A DNA stretch of 64,000 nucleotides from Virgibacillus salexigens (GCF_014905415.1 NZ_BNEO01000001.1:62001-126000); one strand, 5' to 3'. Counted from the first letter of the stretch, positions 56,188-64,000 are shown. Made by a program: numbers and translations. Notes: generated by a model from the sequence alone, not told the origin.

Positions 56188-57108
56188 CTACTTTTGTTTG
56201 ATGATTCCTCTTAATACAAACATCACATTCGCCGGTCGTTCAGCCAGTCTACGCATATTGTAACCAAACCAATCCTTTCCATACGGCACATATACGCGTA
56301 CCTTATAACCTGCAGCAATTAGTTCGTTCTGTAAATCAATACGTATCCCATAAAGCATTTGGAATTCAAATTGCTCTCTAGGAATACGAAATTCTTTCTC
56401 ACATTTTTTCACAAAATCGATAATGGCTTCATCATGGGTTGCAATCGCTGTATAATTTCCTTGGAGCAAATTCTGCTTAATAATCCTCCGGTAATTTTCA
56501 TCGACATCTTGTTTATTTGGAAAGGCAACCTGTTCTGATTCTTTATATGCTCCTTTTACTAATCGAAGATACGGGTCATATGCATTTAAGTCTTCAATAT
56601 CTGCTTCTACTCGATATAGATATGCTTGAAGAACTGTCCCAACGTTCTTATATTCACTTCTAAGCTCCTTGAAAATCTGTAACGTTTGCTCAGCTCGCGA
56701 AAAATCTTCCATATCGATGGTCACAATCAAGCCATGTTTCTTTGCAGCATTTAGGATGAATCGCATATTGTTCATTACTAGTTCTTGCGAAATATCTAAT
56801 CCAATGGAAGTTAATTTTAAAGATAATTCAGCATCTAACCCCTCTTCAGCAAAAACATTTATTGCATGAATACATTCCTCCACGGCCGCTTTTGCCTCCG
56901 CCTCATTATCAATAAATTCTCCTAAATGATCGACCGTAACCGCAAACCCATCTTCATTCATTTGTTTAATTTTTGTTGAAGCCTGTTCTATCGTTTCACC
57001 AGCGACAAACCTTCCTGCCCCAAACTTAAATCCATATGATTTTGCTAATTTGGTTAACGTTCGATTATTTGATAAAAATAAGAAAAAGTTTCGCAATAGT
57101 TGATCCAA
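56188..57108 (-). CDS. Proline dehydrogenase (FadM/PutB-like)
   Basis: 306 aa single-domain FAD proline dehydrogenase. The TIM-barrel motifs include SLKLTSIGLDISQELVMNNM, TIDMEDFSRAEQTLQIF, AYLYRVEADIEDL and RLVKGAYKE, with RVYVPYGKDWFGYNMRRLAE at the C-terminal end (proline-site arginines). It oxidises L-proline to pyrroline-5-carboxylate. Beside fadNAE it corresponds to B. subtilis FadM (YusM). TTG start with AAGGGGGGATT. It faces the zinc operon divergently. Confidence 0.9.
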   Translation of the reverse strand: MDQLLRNFFLFLSNNRTLTKLAKSYGFKFGAGRFVAGETIEQASTKIKQMNEDGFAVTVDHLGEFIDNEAEAKAAVEECIHAINVFAEEGLDAELSLKLTSIGLDISQELVMNNMRFILNAAKKHGLIVTIDMEDFSRAEQTLQIFKELRSEYKNVGTVLQAYLYRVEADIEDLNAYDPYLRLVKGAYKESEQVAFPNKQDVDENYRRIIKQNLLQGNYTAIATHDEAIIDFVKKCEKEFRIPREQFEFQMLYGIRIDLQNELIAAGYKVRVYVPYGKDWFGYNMRRLAERPANVMFVLRGIIKQK

Positions 57109-57278
57109 CCATAATCCCCCCTTGAAACTTCCAATAATTCATGATTAAGCTTAGTTTACCATCATTAGACAAATGATGGCTATTATTTTCTCAAACTTAC
57201 AAACTTTCTTTTATTCACATTATATGAGTCATTCACATACCTGTGTAGTAGATAGTCTAGCAACCTATATTTATAAAA

Positions 57279-57293
57279 TCGTAATCGTTCCTA
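57279..57293. promoter_or_regulatory. Degenerate second Zur-like site
   Basis: TCGTAATCGTTCCTA keeps the left half (TCGTAAT) of a Zur box but not the right. It may be a weak second operator. Confidence 0.3.
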
Positions 57294-57301
57294 TTTACAT
57301 T

Positions 57302-57316
57302 TCGAAATGATTACGA
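57302..57316. promoter_or_regulatory. Zur box of the zinc uptake operon
   Basis: TCGAAATGATTACGA matches the palindrome TCGTAATNATTACGA with one mismatch. It lies 40 nt upstream of znuA, within the expected promoter region. Confidence 0.8.
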
Positions 57317-57356
57317 TAATATAATAAAAGACATTCACCTAAGGAGGAACATAATC

Positions 57357-58307
57357 GTGAAAAAGTTTGCAATTATAATAGTTATCGTCGGATTTATTCT
57401 AGCCGGGTGTTCCTCTAATGAAGCATCTACAAAGAAAAAATCCGATTTAACAATATATACTTCCATTTATCCCATTCAATACCTAATTGAACAAATTGGC
57501 GGAGATACAGTAAATGTGAAATCTGTTTATCCAGCAGGCGTTGATGCACATACGTATGAGCCTACTTCCAAAGATATTACTGCTATCGCTAAAAGTGATG
57601 CATTTATTTATATGGGAGCAGGTATGGAAGGATTTGCAGAAAGTGCAGCAGATGCCCTTTCCTCAGAGGATATAACCCAAGTCGAATTAGGGAAGCAGGA
57701 TTCCCTCTTCCATTCTAATGATGAAGAGCACAATCATGCAGACGAAAGCAGTCATGACCATTCTCATGATGGTCATAATCACGGTGATCATGACCCACAT
57801 GTTTGGTTAGATCCATTACGCATGGTAGAACTTGCTGAAATGCTGAAAGAAGAACTTATTCAATTAAATCCCGATCAACAACAAGCATATACAGAGAATT
57901 TTAATCAGTTAGAAGAACGTCTGACTAATTTAGATAACGACTTTAAAGAAACCTTAAATAAAAAAGAAAACAAACATATCCTCGTTTCTCACGCTGCTTA
58001 CGGGTACTGGGAGGAACGATATGGGTTAGAGCAGATTTCCATTAATGGTTTATCTTCAAGTAGTGAACCATCGCAGAAAGAATTAACTAAAATTATCGAC
58101 CAAGCAAATCAATTCCAATTAGATTATGTTGTTTTTGAACAAAACAGTTCAAATCAAGTGTCTGAAATTATCCAAGATCACATTCATGCGGAGGCAGTAA
58201 CGATTCATAACTTGTCCGTATTAACAGAAAAAGATATTTCAAATAATGAAGATTATTTTTCAATAATGAAGCAAAACTTACAAGTACTTGATAAAATTAC
58301 AAAGTAA
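57357..58307 (+). CDS. znuA: Zinc ABC transporter lipoprotein ZnuA/AdcA
   Basis: 316 aa cluster A-I solute-binding protein. Lipobox VGFILAGCSSNE (Cys near 18). Zn ligands in DAHTYEPTSKDI, DPHVWLDPLRM and LVSHAAYGYWEERYG, and a histidine-rich loop HNHADESSHDHSHDGHNHGD at about 118-140 typical of zinc (not manganese) binders. GTG start with AAGGAGGAAC ahead. First gene of the Zur-controlled run. Confidence 0.94.
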   Translation: MKKFAIIIVIVGFILAGCSSNEASTKKKSDLTIYTSIYPIQYLIEQIGGDTVNVKSVYPAGVDAHTYEPTSKDITAIAKSDAFIYMGAGMEGFAESAADALSSEDITQVELGKQDSLFHSNDEEHNHADESSHDHSHDGHNHGDHDPHVWLDPLRMVELAEMLKEELIQLNPDQQQAYTENFNQLEERLTNLDNDFKETLNKKENKHILVSHAAYGYWEERYGLEQISINGLSSSSEPSQKELTKIIDQANQFQLDYVVFEQNSSNQVSEIIQDHIHAEAVTIHNLSVLTEKDISNNEDYFSIMKQNLQVLDKITK

Positions 58308-58324
58308 AGCTGGGACTTATAGAA

Positions 58325-58357
58325 AGAAAGCATCAAATCCATTGATGCTTCTTTCAT
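58325..58357 (+). terminator. Intercistronic hairpin between znuA and znuC
   Basis: GAAAGAAGCATCAA-type arms: AAGCATCAA, ATCCA loop, TTGATGCTT, then CTTTC. It may attenuate expression of the downstream genes, giving more binding protein than transporter. Confidence 0.6.
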
Positions 58358-58381
58358 TTGTAATTGAAAGGAGTTAACGAC

Positions 58382-59137
58382 ATGACTGACGTCGTAGTAT
58401 CTATGAAGAATATCAATTTTGCTTATGAAAATAAACAGGTGTTAGAAAACATAAATTTTTCGATACCAAGTGGTTCGTTTTTAGGTTTAATTGGGCCAAA
58501 TGGTGGTGGTAAAACAACACTTATTAAACTTATTTTGGGATTAATTAAACCAAATTCGGGGTCAATTGCCCTTTTCGACCAGCCATTAGACAAATTCTCA
58601 GCATGGGATAAGATTGGCTTTGTCTCTCAAAAAGCCAATACATTTAACCGAGGATTTCCTGCTACTGTATTTGAAGTTGTATCCATGGGATTGACTGCAA
58701 AGGTCGGTTATTTCAAATTCTTTACTAAACATCATAAAGAACAAATCCAGCAGGCTATCGAGCAGGTCGGTATGCAAGCATATACCTATGAAAATATTGG
58801 TAATTTATCCGGTGGACAACAACAACGTATTTTTATTGCACGGGCATTAGTAAGTGATCCTCAATTTCTCATCCTCGATGAGCCGACAGTTGGTGTTGAT
58901 CATGAAAATGTACACCGTTTTTACGAATTACTATATCAATTAAATCATGAACAAAACATTACAATGCTAATGGTGTCACATGATACGGGAACAATGACAG
59001 AACATGCTACGGATATTGCTTGTTTAAATAAGCAATTGCATTTTCATGGAAAACCAGATGAATATCATGCACTTACTGCAAATGATTTGTCACGAATTCA
59101 TGGACATAACGTCAATATTGTTACACATGATCATTAA
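58382..59137 (+). CDS. znuC: Zinc ABC transporter ATPase ZnuC
   Basis: 251 aa. Walker A GPNGGGKTTLIKLILG, signature NLSGGQQQRIFIARALVSDP, Walker B FLILDEPTVGVDHENVHRF, and MVSHDTGTMTEHATDIACLN. A histidine-bearing tail (HGHNVNIVTHDH) ends the protein. Start at 58382 with AAAGGAG; an in-frame TTG 18 nt upstream overlaps that site. Confidence 0.94.
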   Translation: MTDVVVSMKNINFAYENKQVLENINFSIPSGSFLGLIGPNGGGKTTLIKLILGLIKPNSGSIALFDQPLDKFSAWDKIGFVSQKANTFNRGFPATVFEVVSMGLTAKVGYFKFFTKHHKEQIQQAIEQVGMQAYTYENIGNLSGGQQQRIFIARALVSDPQFLILDEPTVGVDHENVHRFYELLYQLNHEQNITMLMVSHDTGTMTEHATDIACLNKQLHFHGKPDEYHALTANDLSRIHGHNVNIVTHDH

Positions 59138-59152
59138 GTTGGAGGAAACCTT

Positions 59153-60004
59153 ATGTTAGCAGATTTTTTACAATACGACTTTTTACGAAATACTTTTTTC
59201 ACAGGAATATTAATCGGGATTATTGCACCATTATTAGGTACATTTATTGTGGTTAGAAGATTATCTTTAATTGCAGATGCCTTATCTCATGTTACACTAG
59301 CAGGTATAGCCTTTGGACTTTTACTCGAGAAAAAATTTGCTATTATGTTAAGTCCACTTTATAGTGGCATGGCCTTTTCCGTCCTAGGTTCTATACTTAT
59401 TGAAAGGCTACGTGGACTTTATAAAGCGTATCAAGAAATAGCTATTCCCATTATCCTGTCTGGAGGCGTAGGATTAAGTGTCATTTTCATTTCACTAGCG
59501 GATGGTTTTAATACCGAGTTATTCAATTATTTATTTGGGTCCGTCTCAGCTGTGAGTCAAAATGATTTTTACACCATTGCGGGAATTTCGATTTTTATTA
59601 TTATTATAATTGGGTTATTTTTTAAAGAGCTATTCACGCTTTCTTTTGATGAAGAACATGCGAAAATTGCTGGCTTGCACGCGAAATATATTCATTTATT
59701 ATTTATTGTACTAACTGCTCTTGTAATTGCAGCATCGATTCGAATTGTTGGTGTGCTTCTTGTATCTGCCTTGATGACATTGCCAGTTGCTGCAAGTATG
59801 CGAATAGCTAAAGGATTTAAGCAAATGTTAGTTTTATCTATTGTATTTGGTGAATTAGCTGTTATTATAGGGTTAATCTCTGGGTATTATTTAAGTATAC
59901 CTCCTGGCGGGACCATTGTTATGGTTTCAATTCTTATTTTACTCTTATCGATTGTCGCCAAAAAGTTAAAGAACTATAACAGAAGGAATAAAACCGTTAA
60001 ATAA
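59153..60004 (+). CDS. znuB: Zinc ABC transporter permease ZnuB
   Basis: 283 aa with eight to nine helices, ABC-3 family: GIIAPLLGTFIVVRRLSLIA with DALSHVTLAGIAFGLLL near the N-terminus and SALMTLPVAASMRIAKGFKQ near 230. It is 15 nt after znuC, ribosome site GGAGGAAAC. Completes the importer. Confidence 0.94.
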   Translation: MLADFLQYDFLRNTFFTGILIGIIAPLLGTFIVVRRLSLIADALSHVTLAGIAFGLLLEKKFAIMLSPLYSGMAFSVLGSILIERLRGLYKAYQEIAIPIILSGGVGLSVIFISLADGFNTELFNYLFGSVSAVSQNDFYTIAGISIFIIIIIGLFFKELFTLSFDEEHAKIAGLHAKYIHLLFIVLTALVIAASIRIVGVLLVSALMTLPVAASMRIAKGFKQMLVLSIVFGELAVIIGLISGYYLSIPPGGTIVMVSILILLLSIVAKKLKNYNRRNKTVK

Positions 60005-60021
60005 AAAGTGAGGGAAGCTGA

Positions 60022-60441
60022 ATGAAGATAAATGAAGCGATCGAACTCTTGAAGCAAAAAGGATATAAAACAACAGGTAAGCGAAAAGAAATTTTAACAT
60101 TTTTTGATAATGCTGATGGGTATCGAACTGCAAAAGATCTTATCCAACACTTAGAAGCGAGCTATGAAGGAATTAGTTTTGATACCGTTTATCGAAATCT
60201 GCATCTTTATAATCAAGTTGGTATTTTGGAAACCACCGAATTAAATGGGGAAAAACATTTCCGTATGAACTGTACTCATCACCATCACCACCATTTCATA
60301 TGTAGGGATTGTGGAAAAACGAAGGAAATTGAAGTTTGTCCAATGGATGAAGTACAGCATTCACTTGCAGGTTATTCCATTGAAGGGCATAAATTCGAGA
60401 TTTATGGCAGGTGCCCAGGATGCAGATTGGCTCTAACTTAA
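60022..60441 (+). CDS. zur: Fur-family regulator, Zur
   Basis: 139 aa Fur-type regulator. The winged helix spans 1-80 (TGKRKEILTFFDNADGYRTA, SFDTVYRNLHLYNQVGIL). The metal-binding part is NCTHHHHHHFICRDCGKTKE with IEVCPM, and RCPGC near the end forms the structural zinc site. The zinc transporter context and the Zur box at 57302 favour Zur over Fur or PerR. Zinc-loaded protein represses the operon. Confidence 0.92.
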   Translation: MKINEAIELLKQKGYKTTGKRKEILTFFDNADGYRTAKDLIQHLEASYEGISFDTVYRNLHLYNQVGILETTELNGEKHFRMNCTHHHHHHFICRDCGKTKEIEVCPMDEVQHSLAGYSIEGHKFEIYGRCPGCRLALT

Positions 60442-60815
60442 AAACCTATGCTTTAATCGGTTTAGGTGGTGCAATTGGTGCAATAACTAGACATGGTGTA
60501 TCTATAATCATAACAGCAAAGGGATTTCCCTTTGCTACTTTATGCGCGAATTTAATTGGATGTTTTTTACTCAGTTTCTTTTTAAGTCAAGATGCAATTA
60601 GAAAAAAACTTTCCCCTGACTTGTTTGCAGCCATGAATATCGGCATAATTGGCTCTTTTACAACATTTTCTACTTTCGCAATTGAGACCATTGAACTTTG
60701 GCGTACAAGTGAATTAGCAGCAATGACATATTGTTTAATGAGCATCATCGGCGGATTAATAAGTTGTTTCCTTGGTTACACTGCCTCGCTTAGAAAAGTG
60801 AGGGAGCAAGGATGA
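60420..60815 (+). CDS. crcB: Fluoride channel subunit CrcB (first)
   Basis: 131 aa with four helices: ALIGLGGAIGAITRHGVSII, FATLCANLIGCFLLSFFLS (NxxG(C) motif), MNIGIIGSFTTFSTFAIETI (GxxTTFSTF) and a final helix. Dual-topology Fluc protein exporting fluoride. The start lies inside zur (22-nt overlap); GTG at 60411 is an alternative. Pairs with the next gene. No fluoride riboswitch precedes it. Confidence 0.9.
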   Translation: MQIGSNLKTYALIGLGGAIGAITRHGVSIIITAKGFPFATLCANLIGCFLLSFFLSQDAIRKKLSPDLFAAMNIGIIGSFTTFSTFAIETIELWRTSELAAMTYCLMSIIGGLISCFLGYTASLRKVREQG

Positions 60816-61156
60816 ATTGGTTACTTATTGCAGTTGGGGGGATTATTGGTAGTATTACACGCTATCAACTGTCGCTTTTAGCCAACAAACGATTAATTGG
60901 TACATGGACAGCAAATATAACTGGCTCTGCCTTATTAGGTGTTCTCCTTCACTACTATCTGGATGGCGTATTGCCTAGAGCAGGTTGGCTTCTGTTAGGT
61001 GTGGGATTTTGCGGCGCATATACAACATTTTCTACGTTTGGAAATGAATCACTACGATTAATATTAAAAAAAGAATTCAAACTTGCCATGGTTTATATTA
61101 GTACTTCTGTCCTTTTCTCACTATTCGCTGTACTGCTAATCCTTTATTTATTATAA
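60812..61156 (+). CDS. crcB: Fluoride channel subunit CrcB (second)
   Basis: 114 aa, four helices: LLIAVGGIIGSITRYQLSLL, WTANITGSALLGVLLHYYL, GFCGAYTTFSTFGNESLRLI, VYISTSVLFSLFAVLLILYL. It overlaps the first crcB by ATGA. Two non-identical Fluc proteins encoded together usually form an antiparallel heterodimer with opposite membrane orientations. Basic residue placement differs between the two, consistent with this. Confidence 0.9.
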   Translation: MNWLLIAVGGIIGSITRYQLSLLANKRLIGTWTANITGSALLGVLLHYYLDGVLPRAGWLLLGVGFCGAYTTFSTFGNESLRLILKKEFKLAMVYISTSVLFSLFAVLLILYLL

Positions 61157-61160
61157 TTTG

Positions 61161-61209
61161 ATGACAAACAAGGACTGTCCCTTAATACGGGACAGTCCTT
61201 GTTTGTCAT
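61161..61209. terminator. Bidirectional terminator with 21-bp perfect stem
   Basis: ATGACAAACAAGGACTGTCC plus C pairs perfectly with its complement around the 7-nt loop TTAATAC. It lies between the converging crcB and baeRF-like genes. The T-run is interrupted, so the long stem carries most of the stability. Confidence 0.8.
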
Positions 61210-61211
61210 GA

Positions 61212-61994
61212 TTACCCAAATATTTCTTCTAATACCTTTGTTTCCTCATGATCAAGCATATTTTTATTAATGACATCATTAATTGGTTTATTCATTTGAT
61301 CTTTAAATGCTTGAGTTGGTCCTGGTTCGCCAACCACATAGATTTTATCCCACTGATTATCCTTTGCTTGCTTATCTATTTTTGGTGCGATTTTTTTATA
61401 CCAACGGTGTTTATTTGCATTAAATCTTGCATTTAAGTTATCTTTTTGAACAGTTGGATTACCTGGGCCCATGGCTGTTTTTTCACGCCAATCGTCGGTT
61501 TCTATATCCAATTCGTAGGACTTCTTATCTTCAATTTCATTTAAATAAGATTCGATTACCTTCACCTGGTTTTGTTGAACAAGAATAATACCCGACTTCG
61601 GATGTGCTTCTTCAAGACTTTTTAACTGATCTAATACTGGAGTTTCTTGCCAAAAGAAAGCCGTATCCAAACGCATTTGTACTCGTGCAGCAAACCAAAC
61701 TTCTTCGTCAGCTGTTGCGAAAATAATAATGCCTCTACGAAATTCTTGCTCATTGCCACGAACAAATTTTTCTACCTTCTGTTTTACTAATTGAAAGCTT
61801 TTTAGCTCTTCTTTATTATTCGCCTCTTCCAAATACTGTTCAAAATTACGCATCCCATTTTTAAACTGGATTTTCCATTCTCCACCTTGTTGTTCAGGGT
61901 CGGAAGGGTCTGTATTTAAATACATGGTAAAAACCTTATCCGCTCCATCTCGTTGGATGGCTTCCAATTGTTTTAATTCTTTAGCTAAATCCAT
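61212..61994 (-). CDS. baeRF/VLRF1-type release-factor-like protein
   Basis: 260 aa. The pattern VFTMYLNTDPSDPEQQGGEW, then FRRGIIIFATADEEVWFAAR, SGIILVQQNQVKVIESYLNE and KIYVVGEPGPTQAFKDQMN matches the bacterial/archaeal eRF1-like families (baeRF, VLRF1-type) thought to act on stalled ribosomes. No GGQ-like loop is clearly visible. The segment AMGPGNPTVQKDNLNARFNA lies where the catalytic loop would be. Function inferred. Ribosome site GGAGAGG. Confidence 0.7.
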   Translation of the reverse strand: MDLAKELKQLEAIQRDGADKVFTMYLNTDPSDPEQQGGEWKIQFKNGMRNFEQYLEEANNKEELKSFQLVKQKVEKFVRGNEQEFRRGIIIFATADEEVWFAARVQMRLDTAFFWQETPVLDQLKSLEEAHPKSGIILVQQNQVKVIESYLNEIEDKKSYELDIETDDWREKTAMGPGNPTVQKDNLNARFNANKHRWYKKIAPKIDKQAKDNQWDKIYVVGEPGPTQAFKDQMNKPINDVINKNMLDHEETKVLEEIFG

Positions 61995-62070
61995 TATTAT
62001 CGGCCTCTCCTTTAAGATTATTGCGTTTATTAATTACTGTTTATCCGATAACTATGAACGATAAACATAT

Positions 62071-62385
62071 TTAGGAGATCAGCTTCAGTCCAATTGCCGC
62101 ACAAAGAATCATGGCAATAAATAACAGTCGTCGCCAATCTTTTGATTCATTATAGAAAAACATACCTGCCAATGCACTGCCTACGGTACCAATACCAGTC
62201 CAAACCGCATAAGCAGTACTCATTGGAATTGTCTGCATGGCTATACTTAAGAGGGCAAAACTTAGAATGAATCCGCCAATTAACCAAGTAAAAGAGGTGA
62301 TTGTTCGCTGTTGGTTTACTTTATTAATCCCCATTACGCCAAAAACCTCACTGACCCCGGCTGCAATTAAGAAAAACCAATCCAT
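62071..62385 (-). CDS. SMR exporter subunit YkkD-like (guanidinium efflux)
   Basis: 104 aa, four helices: FFLIAAGVSEVFGVMGINKV with the conserved membrane glutamate, TWLIGGFILSFALLSIAMQT, AYAVWTGIGTVGSALAGMFF (W-G-I-G motif) and a final helix. Corresponds to YkkD, partner of the next gene in a heterodimeric SMR transporter. Overlap region is 2 nt from the upstream gene stop. GAGGTG ahead of the ATG. Confidence 0.9.
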   Translation of the reverse strand: MDWFFLIAAGVSEVFGVMGINKVNQQRTITSFTWLIGGFILSFALLSIAMQTIPMSTAYAVWTGIGTVGSALAGMFFYNESKDWRRLLFIAMILCAAIGLKLIS

Positions 62386-62387
62386 AC

Positions 62388-62723
62388 TTACACCTCTTTT
62401 CTTTCTTTTTCAGTTGTAATCATTTTTAAGCCAATCACTCCAGAAAGCAAAAGCAGTATGAGTACGATTTTTGCAATCTGAAACGCTTCATTAAATAAAA
62501 CAATTTCAAGAATAACTGTCCCAGTAGTTCCGATACCAGTAAATACAGCATAAGAAGTACCAATTGGCAGTCTACGAGATGCAATGATTAATAAATGCAT
62601 ACTAATATAAATCGCTACTATCGTTAGCAGCCAAGTTATCCAATCATTAGAGTGTTTTAAGCCAATAACCCATCCTATCTCAAACAGTCCGGCTAAAAAG
62701 ATAATATTCCAATCCTTTTTCAT
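62388..62723 (-). CDS. SMR exporter subunit YkkC-like (guanidinium efflux)
   Basis: 111 aa, four helices with IIFLAGLFEIGWVIGLKHSN (membrane Glu) and TSYAVFTGIGTTGTVILEIV. YkkC-type half of the heterodimer. Start at 62723 is set by GAGGTGATAC; the frame continues upstream into the riboswitch terminator region without a ribosome site. The guanidine-I riboswitch upstream fits a guanidinium export role (Gdx). Confidence 0.92.
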   Translation of the reverse strand: MKKDWNIIFLAGLFEIGWVIGLKHSNDWITWLLTIVAIYISMHLLIIASRRLPIGTSYAVFTGIGTTGTVILEIVLFNEAFQIAKIVLILLLLSGVIGLKMITTEKERKEV

Positions 62724-62776
62724 TTGTATCACCTCATATAAGTAGCTTTTCCAAACTTTCAAGAATCTTTCAGGCA

Positions 62777-62826
62777 TAAAAAAAGCCCGAGAAGATATCA
62801 ACCAATTTCGATATCCTCCCGGGCTT
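62777..62826 (-). terminator. Guanidine-I riboswitch terminator
   Basis: Minus strand GCCCGGGAGGATATCG pairs with TGATATCTTCTCGGGC (with G-U pairs) around 8 nt, followed by seven T. Guanidine binding to the aptamer should prevent its formation. Confidence 0.9.
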
Positions 62827-62904
62827 TTGTCCCTCCGTGTACACGAATCACGTGCATTTTCTCTCGGACCAGTCCAAGCAAAAAAACTACTTGCGGAACC
62901 CTAG
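62822..62904 (-). promoter_or_regulatory. Guanidine-I riboswitch (ykkC RNA) aptamer
   Basis: Minus strand: CTAGGGTTCCG, CTGGTCCGAGAG, TGCACGTG, TACACGGAGGGACAAAAG and then GCCCGGGAG, the conserved series of the ykkC motif. Controls the YkkC/YkkD-like SMR pair. Confidence 0.95.
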
Positions 62905-63030
62905 AAAATAATTTCTTGAATTCATTTTAGTATATCCATACATACGATGCTTGTCAATTTATAGTTTAGAACAATCGCTAAACCTAGGTTAATTTGACTT
63001 TCAAATAACTTTGGTTACACGCGGTATCAG

Positions 63031-64000
63031 CTATCCTTTGACTATCTTTACTTCTTTGATCTGGTATCCTTCCATTTCTTCTACGATAAATTGATAATTC
63101 TCATGGTGGATTGTCGTACCTTTTTTGGCATCCAGATTATTCAGAAATATCCAACCCCCAATCGTATCAATTTCTTCATCACCTAACTCTGTATCAAGCA
63201 AATTATTTACTTCCTCCAGTTGCAGTTTCCCAGAAACAATGTTCACATTTTCTTCTACTTTTTTTATCATTGGTTTTTCATGTAAGTCAAACTCATCCCG
63301 AATATCACCAACTATTTCTTCTAGTATATCTTCAACAGTTAAGAGACCAGCAGTTCCTCCATACTCATCATTAACAATTGCCATATGAATACGTTCTTTT
63401 TGCATCTTTAATAACACTTGCCTAATTGGTGTTGACTCTGCTACATGGATAATAGGCCTGATAAACGTATCAATGGATTGGGGGTTAGCCTTATCCATAT
63501 AGTTGGTAAATAGCTCTTTAATATTTACCAGTCCAACAATATGATCCTTTTCCTCATCGGCAACTGGATATCTTGTGAACTGACCTTCTTGAACCACCCG
63601 AATATTGTCCTCATAACTATCTTCCTTAAAAAAGCAGATCATTTCTGTGCGTGGCGTCATGATTTCCTTTGCTATCCGTTCATCAAATTCGAATATATTC
63701 GTTACATATGTCATTTCTGACTGATTAATTTCACCGCTTTTATAGCTTTCGGATAAAATGAGTCGTAATTCTTCCTCTGAATGTGCCATTTCATGTTCTT
63801 TAACGGGTCTAAACCCAAACAATTGGATAAATAAGCGTGCAGAACCATTTAATAGCCAAATAAATGGATACATCAACTTATGAAATAGCATAAGTGGTCG
63901 AGCAAGATATAATGTAACAGTCTCTGCCTTTTGAATAGCAATTGTTTTTGGAGCTAACTCACCTAACACCACATGCAGGTAAGTAATCAGAACAAACGCA
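63031..64000 (-). CDS. CNNM/CorC (HlyC)-family membrane protein with CBS pair (partial)
   Basis: The gene runs off the right edge; the visible part has 323 codons. The N-terminal visible portion (AFVLITYLHVVLGELAPKTIA) is inside the DUF21 transmembrane domain. After helix pieces near LMYPFIWLLNGSARLFIQLF come a linker with SEEELRLILSESYKSGEI, two CBS motifs (MTPRTEMICFFKEDSYEDNI, PIIHVAESTPIRQVLLKMQK) and the C-terminal CorC_HlyC domain with NDEYGGTAGLLTVEDILEEI. Such proteins are linked to magnesium efflux (MpfA/YhdP type). The true start is outside the window. Confidence 0.9.
   Translation of the reverse strand, partial: AFVLITYLHVVLGELAPKTIAIQKAETVTLYLARPLMLFHKLMYPFIWLLNGSARLFIQLFGFRPVKEHEMAHSEEELRLILSESYKSGEINQSEMTYVTNIFEFDERIAKEIMTPRTEMICFFKEDSYEDNIRVVQEGQFTRYPVADEEKDHIVGLVNIKELFTNYMDKANPQSIDTFIRPIIHVAESTPIRQVLLKMQKERIHMAIVNDEYGGTAGLLTVEDILEEIVGDIRDEFDLHEKPMIKKVEENVNIVSGKLQLEEVNNLLDTELGDEEIDTIGGWIFLNNLDAKKGTTIHHENYQFIVEEMEGYQIKEVKIVKG

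Overview
This is an AT-rich stretch of a Firmicute chromosome, most likely a halotolerant Bacillaceae of the Oceanobacillus/Virgibacillus type (inference). The evidence is conserved gene order and class of regulation. lytH and yunB-yunC-yunD-yunE, sufC-sufD-sufS-sufU-sufB, metN-metP-metQ, yusE/yusF/gcvH/yusI and fadN-fadA-fadE with a proline dehydrogenase all stand in a Bacillus subtilis-like arrangement. Two sodium-coupled transporter families (NSS and NhaC) and three textbook Gram-positive riboswitches (lysine, SAM-I, guanidine-I) are also present.

Layout. 0-1.2 kb: end of an unidentified gene and a LytH-like M23 peptidase. 1.2-10.9 kb: a nine-gene minus-strand operon (acyl-CoA dehydrogenase, SDR, TetR, ACAD10/11-type kinase, ComB-like phosphatase, two acyl-CoA ligases, quinone-reductase-like MDR, second SDR). 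It has one recognisable promoter with an overlapping palindrome, and it sits between lytH and yunB, which I recall as neighbours in B. subtilis. 10.9-14.8 kb: an NSS transporter with its 33-residue partner, and an NhaC-family transporter under a lysine riboswitch. 14.8-18.2 kb: yunBCDE. 18.2-21.7 kb: a gap holding a tiny ORF and hairpins, a DUF454 protein, and a YtrA-type GntR/ABC operon behind a 34-bp palindrome.

21.8-39.8 kb is an accessory block. It is bounded by two direct copies of a 76-77 bp segment that is the last codons of sufB plus its terminator. Inside are a rifamycin phosphotransferase, an ECF sigma factor with an LCP-domain anti-sigma, glyoxalase-fold, DinB, GNAT and flavin reductase genes, a TetR unit, a frameshifted MFS gene, a decayed IS110 element, an IS3-like end and gene fragments. 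A family of about 13 short intergenic repeats is confined to this block. 39.8-57.1 kb is conserved core: suf operon, S-box-controlled methionine importer, glycine cleavage H protein, an Spx/ArsC-like protein, and the fatty-acid beta-oxidation operon with a FadR box. 57.3-61.2 kb: zinc uptake genes, the Fur-family regulator Zur and two CrcB fluoride channel genes in one plus-strand run behind a Zur box. 61.2-64 kb: a baeRF-like protein, a guanidine-I riboswitch with a paired SMR exporter, and the end of a CBS/CorC-type membrane protein.

Two points stand out. First, the 1.2-10.9 kb operon has the parts of the levulinate/4-hydroxyacyl-CoA route (ligase, ketoreductase, hydroxyacyl-CoA kinase, ACAD10/11-type dehydrogenase) plus a ComB-like phosphatase next to the kinase. 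Second, the sufB-tail direct repeats suggest site-specific integration, or another duplication event, that added about 18 kb next to an essential Fe-S operon. No rRNA, tRNA or CRISPR array was seen. All family assignments come from reading motifs; no database search was run.
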